A stretch of DNA of 64,000 bases from NCBI RefSeq assembly GCF_018502625.1, contig NZ_CP075566.1:3954001-4018000 (forward strand), in the 5' to 3' direction. Below the pieces are notes generated by a model. That model ran no database searches. It was not told the DNA's origin and saw only the letters and a list, made by a program, of their open reading frames with translations. The first letter of the stretch is position 1. Each line of letters begins with the position of its first letter. The position numbers and the translations under genes were made by a program. The stretch is from Pseudomonas hormoni. Lineage in GTDB: Bacteria > Pseudomonadota > Gammaproteobacteria > Pseudomonadales > Pseudomonadaceae. Shown here in pieces: positions 62,411 through 64,000 of the stretch.

Positions 62411-62489
62411 TGCTGGGATTTTGTACTAGTGTACGCATGACAGCATTACCCAATCTGCCTGTCGCGCCAATGATGAGAATTTTTGCCAT
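62411..62489 (-). pseudogene. Truncated NmrA-type SDR at the second LysR locus
   Basis: From the ATG at 62489 the frame reads KILIIGATGRLGNAVMRTLV, matching the start of the intact SDR at 14350-15219 (KILVTGSTGRLGSAVLRSLA). The match ends after about 25 residues, and what follows is unrelated. Only the cofactor-binding loop remains. It has the same divergent position relative to its LysR gene as the intact copy. Confidence 0.85.
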
Positions 62490-62569
62490 GATATCTTGCT
62501 TTCCAATCTTGGTATTCAGGAGGAAACCCATCATGACCAAAGCATTAAGGATTACTTTAGTCCTCAATC

Positions 62570-62593
62570 GGTAGAATCAGCTTCAACCAAAAG
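62570..62593. promoter_or_regulatory. 24-bp element shared with the first LysR/SDR locus
   Basis: Identical to 15298-15321 (core TAGAATCAGCTTCAACC), 12 bases before the LysR start. The surrounding sequence differs between the loci. Probable operator of the two LysR paralogues. Confidence 0.6.
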
Positions 62594-62605
62594 CTTGAGG
62601 TAATC

Positions 62606-63526
62606 ATGGAAACACTGGGTAATCTCGAATCCTTCGTCCGTGCCGCAGAAGCCAGCAGCTTTTCCGAAGCAGCGCGGCGCTTAGGGATTTCCTCAGCCGC
62701 GGTCAGTAAAAATGTGGCGCGACTTGAAGCCAATCTTGGTACGCGTTTGTTCCACCGCAGCACGCGAAGCCTCACCCTCACCGAGGCGGGAGAGTTGTTT
62801 TATCAACAAGTCGCGGAAGGCCTAGAAACCATCCAGGGGGCCGTAAACCAGCTTGGAGAAGCACGAAAAGTCCCCGCAGGGCGATTGCGAGTCAGTTTGT
62901 CACCGTCTTTCGCTTACGATTATGCATTGCCATTGCTCAAGACCTTTATGGAGCGCTACCCCGCCGTAGTGCCGGATTGGCAGCTAGAAATGCGTCGCGT
63001 GGATTTGATAGGTGAAGGTTTTGATGTCGCTATTGGTGGCGGCATGGAATTGTCACCTGGCGTTGTGGCACGAGAACTGGCCAAACTTCATCTCGTGGTT
63101 GTCGCTGCTCCGTCATGGCTGGAAGGTAAGCCGCTACCCATTAAGCCCAGCGAATTGCAGGGAGTTGATGGCATCGTAATGCGCTCGACTAGCTCGGGAC
63201 GTTTGCTCAACTGGACGCTTCGTGATTCAACCGAAGGACGGGTCGACATCAATCTAAAACCGGTGGCGATCATGAACGACCCGGAAGGGTTGTGCAGATG
63301 TGCTGTGATGGGGTTAGGTGTCGCACTCCTTCCTTTGGATCGCGCGTGGCCTTGGTTGCAGCGCGGTGAGCTGATTCGATTATTGCCTGATTGGTATGTG
63401 GATCTAGGCGTGGTCTCGATTTACTACTCTTCTAAAAAATCTTTGCCTGCCAAAACAAGAGTGTTTGTCGACTTCCTGTTGGAACATTTTCAAGAGTCAC
63501 TCTGCCAACACTTACGAGCCGATTGA
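62606..63526 (+). CDS. LysR-family regulator, paralogue of 15328
   Basis: 306 residues with TTGAGG upstream. It is highly similar to the LysR at 15328 along the whole length, including FSEAARRLGISSAAVSKNVARLE and PDWYVDLG. It keeps all domains even though its divergent partner gene is truncated. It may act on the identical 24-bp element at the other locus. The ligand is unknown. Confidence 0.92.
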   Translation: METLGNLESFVRAAEASSFSEAARRLGISSAAVSKNVARLEANLGTRLFHRSTRSLTLTEAGELFYQQVAEGLETIQGAVNQLGEARKVPAGRLRVSLSPSFAYDYALPLLKTFMERYPAVVPDWQLEMRRVDLIGEGFDVAIGGGMELSPGVVARELAKLHLVVVAAPSWLEGKPLPIKPSELQGVDGIVMRSTSSGRLLNWTLRDSTEGRVDINLKPVAIMNDPEGLCRCAVMGLGVALLPLDRAWPWLQRGELIRLLPDWYVDLGVVSIYYSSKKSLPAKTRVFVDFLLEHFQESLCQHLRAD

Positions 63527-63570
63527 CGCCTACTGCAATTAAGCCAGCATGGATCACTACACGTAGTAAT

Positions 63571-63756
63571 TCAGCTTTGCTTTCCCCCGCTTTCGACCAA
63601 GGGAAATTTTTCCAATCGCGCAACCTTAGTTTTCAAATTGGATGAACCGCCTTCGCGCACTCGCGTGTAGATGCCGAAGACTTTGCCAGACTCTTCAATT
63701 TCCGCTTCGTAGGCCTTTGGCGCTGTGCGACTATGGAAAATAATTCGATATAACAT
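63571..63756 (-). CDS. Small hypothetical protein
   Basis: 61 residues. YRIIFHSRTAPKAYEAEIEE and the basic end SNLKTKVARLEKF suggest a small alpha/beta protein. The ribosome site is weak. No family recognised. It is convergent to the 62606 LysR gene with 44 bases between. Confidence 0.4.
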   Translation of the reverse strand: MLYRIIFHSRTAPKAYEAEIEESGKVFGIYTRVREGGSSNLKTKVARLEKFPLVESGGKQS

Positions 63757-63913
63757 GGAATTTAACTCGCAGGTTATTCCTCCTTGCGAAACAGTCGACT
63801 TGTATTATTCAACTAGTGGTACAGCGCAGTACCGACGGTCATATTTCCGCACATTTCGGCACCACTCCATTTGCCCCCAAGCTAGACTTTTGATGAATAT
63901 GCGGAGGTCAGCC

Positions 63914-64000
63914 ATGTCGCGCATCCAAAAGAAAATTACAGGAATTAGAAAAACAACCAAACTGAATGAATTTAAATACTTAGATCTATGGAAGTCTTTT
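63914..64000 (+). CDS. Hypothetical protein, 5' end only
   Basis: A frame starts with ATG at 63914 behind GGAGG and stays open to the window edge (29 codons). The visible part is basic (SRIQKKITGIRKTTKLNEF). Too little to identify; no operon partner is visible. Confidence 0.5.
   Translation, partial: MSRIQKKITGIRKTTKLNEFKYLDLWKSF

Overview
The window reads as chromosome or a large island of a Pseudomonas species, most likely of the fluorescens/putida type. The clues are an MvaT/MvaU-type H-NS analogue, tandem OprD-family porins, three DUF2790 secreted proteins, small Pseudomonas-type proteins (DUF2188, a DUF6555-like protein), a WspR-like diguanylate cyclase and many LysR regulators. By eye G+C is near one half in the lines I counted, which is low for Pseudomonas. 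Together with decayed genes and repeated duplications this suggests accessory DNA. I saw no rRNA, tRNA, CRISPR array, insertion sequence or replication origin.

Region 1 (1-7.3 kb) holds an XRE regulator, unidentified small genes, a CcdA antitoxin whose CcdB toxin is a fragment, an MvaT-like silencer, a response-regulator/GGEEF protein without the inhibitory I-site, and an OhrR-like MarR regulator divergent from a secreted alpha/beta hydrolase.

Region 2 (7.5-11.2 kb) is the standout: a complete hxsD-hxsB-hxsC-hxsA operon. It has a small HxsD protein, two radical-SAM maturases and a substrate with five His-Ser-Ser repeats followed by a peptidoglycan-binding-like domain. The family is catalogued from comparative genomics, but to my knowledge its modification and role are not established.

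Region 3 (11.2-16.3 kb) holds a dmeRF cobalt/nickel efflux operon with a perfect palindromic operator, and a divergent LysR/NmrA-type SDR pair that is duplicated, in broken form, at 62.3-63.5 kb.

Region 4 (16.3-36.5 kb) is a cyanate/bicarbonate region. A cassette of LysR, cyanase, DUF2790 protein and beta-carbonic anhydrase appears to have been copied three times, with each copy losing different parts. All three copies keep an ungapped 50-bp element upstream of the cyanase gene. Embedded or adjacent are a third carbonic anhydrase, a SLAC1/TehA-type anion channel, an MFS exporter with an acyl-CoA-dehydrogenase-like flavoprotein, an LRAT-domain protein, a histidine kinase with two response regulators, glutaredoxin, a DUF417 protein, glutathione reductase and a CynR-like regulator.

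Region 5 (36.5-54.2 kb) is a detoxification and stress set: cytochrome P460, two glutathione transferases, a frameshifted DJ-1/PfpI gene, a LysR pair, an ABM monooxygenase, a GlxA-like AraC regulator, a Tat-exported hydrolase pair, a large winged-helix/NB-ARC/TPR regulator, an AhpD-like protein next to a frameshifted AraC regulator, two NTF2-like proteins and an SDR/LysR divergent pair. Region 6 (54.4-64 kb) has two tandem OprD porins with duplicated upstream DNA, an SOS-controlled umuDC (rulAB-like) operon, small Pseudomonas proteins and the rearranged LysR/SDR copy. Both window edges cut through open reading frames.
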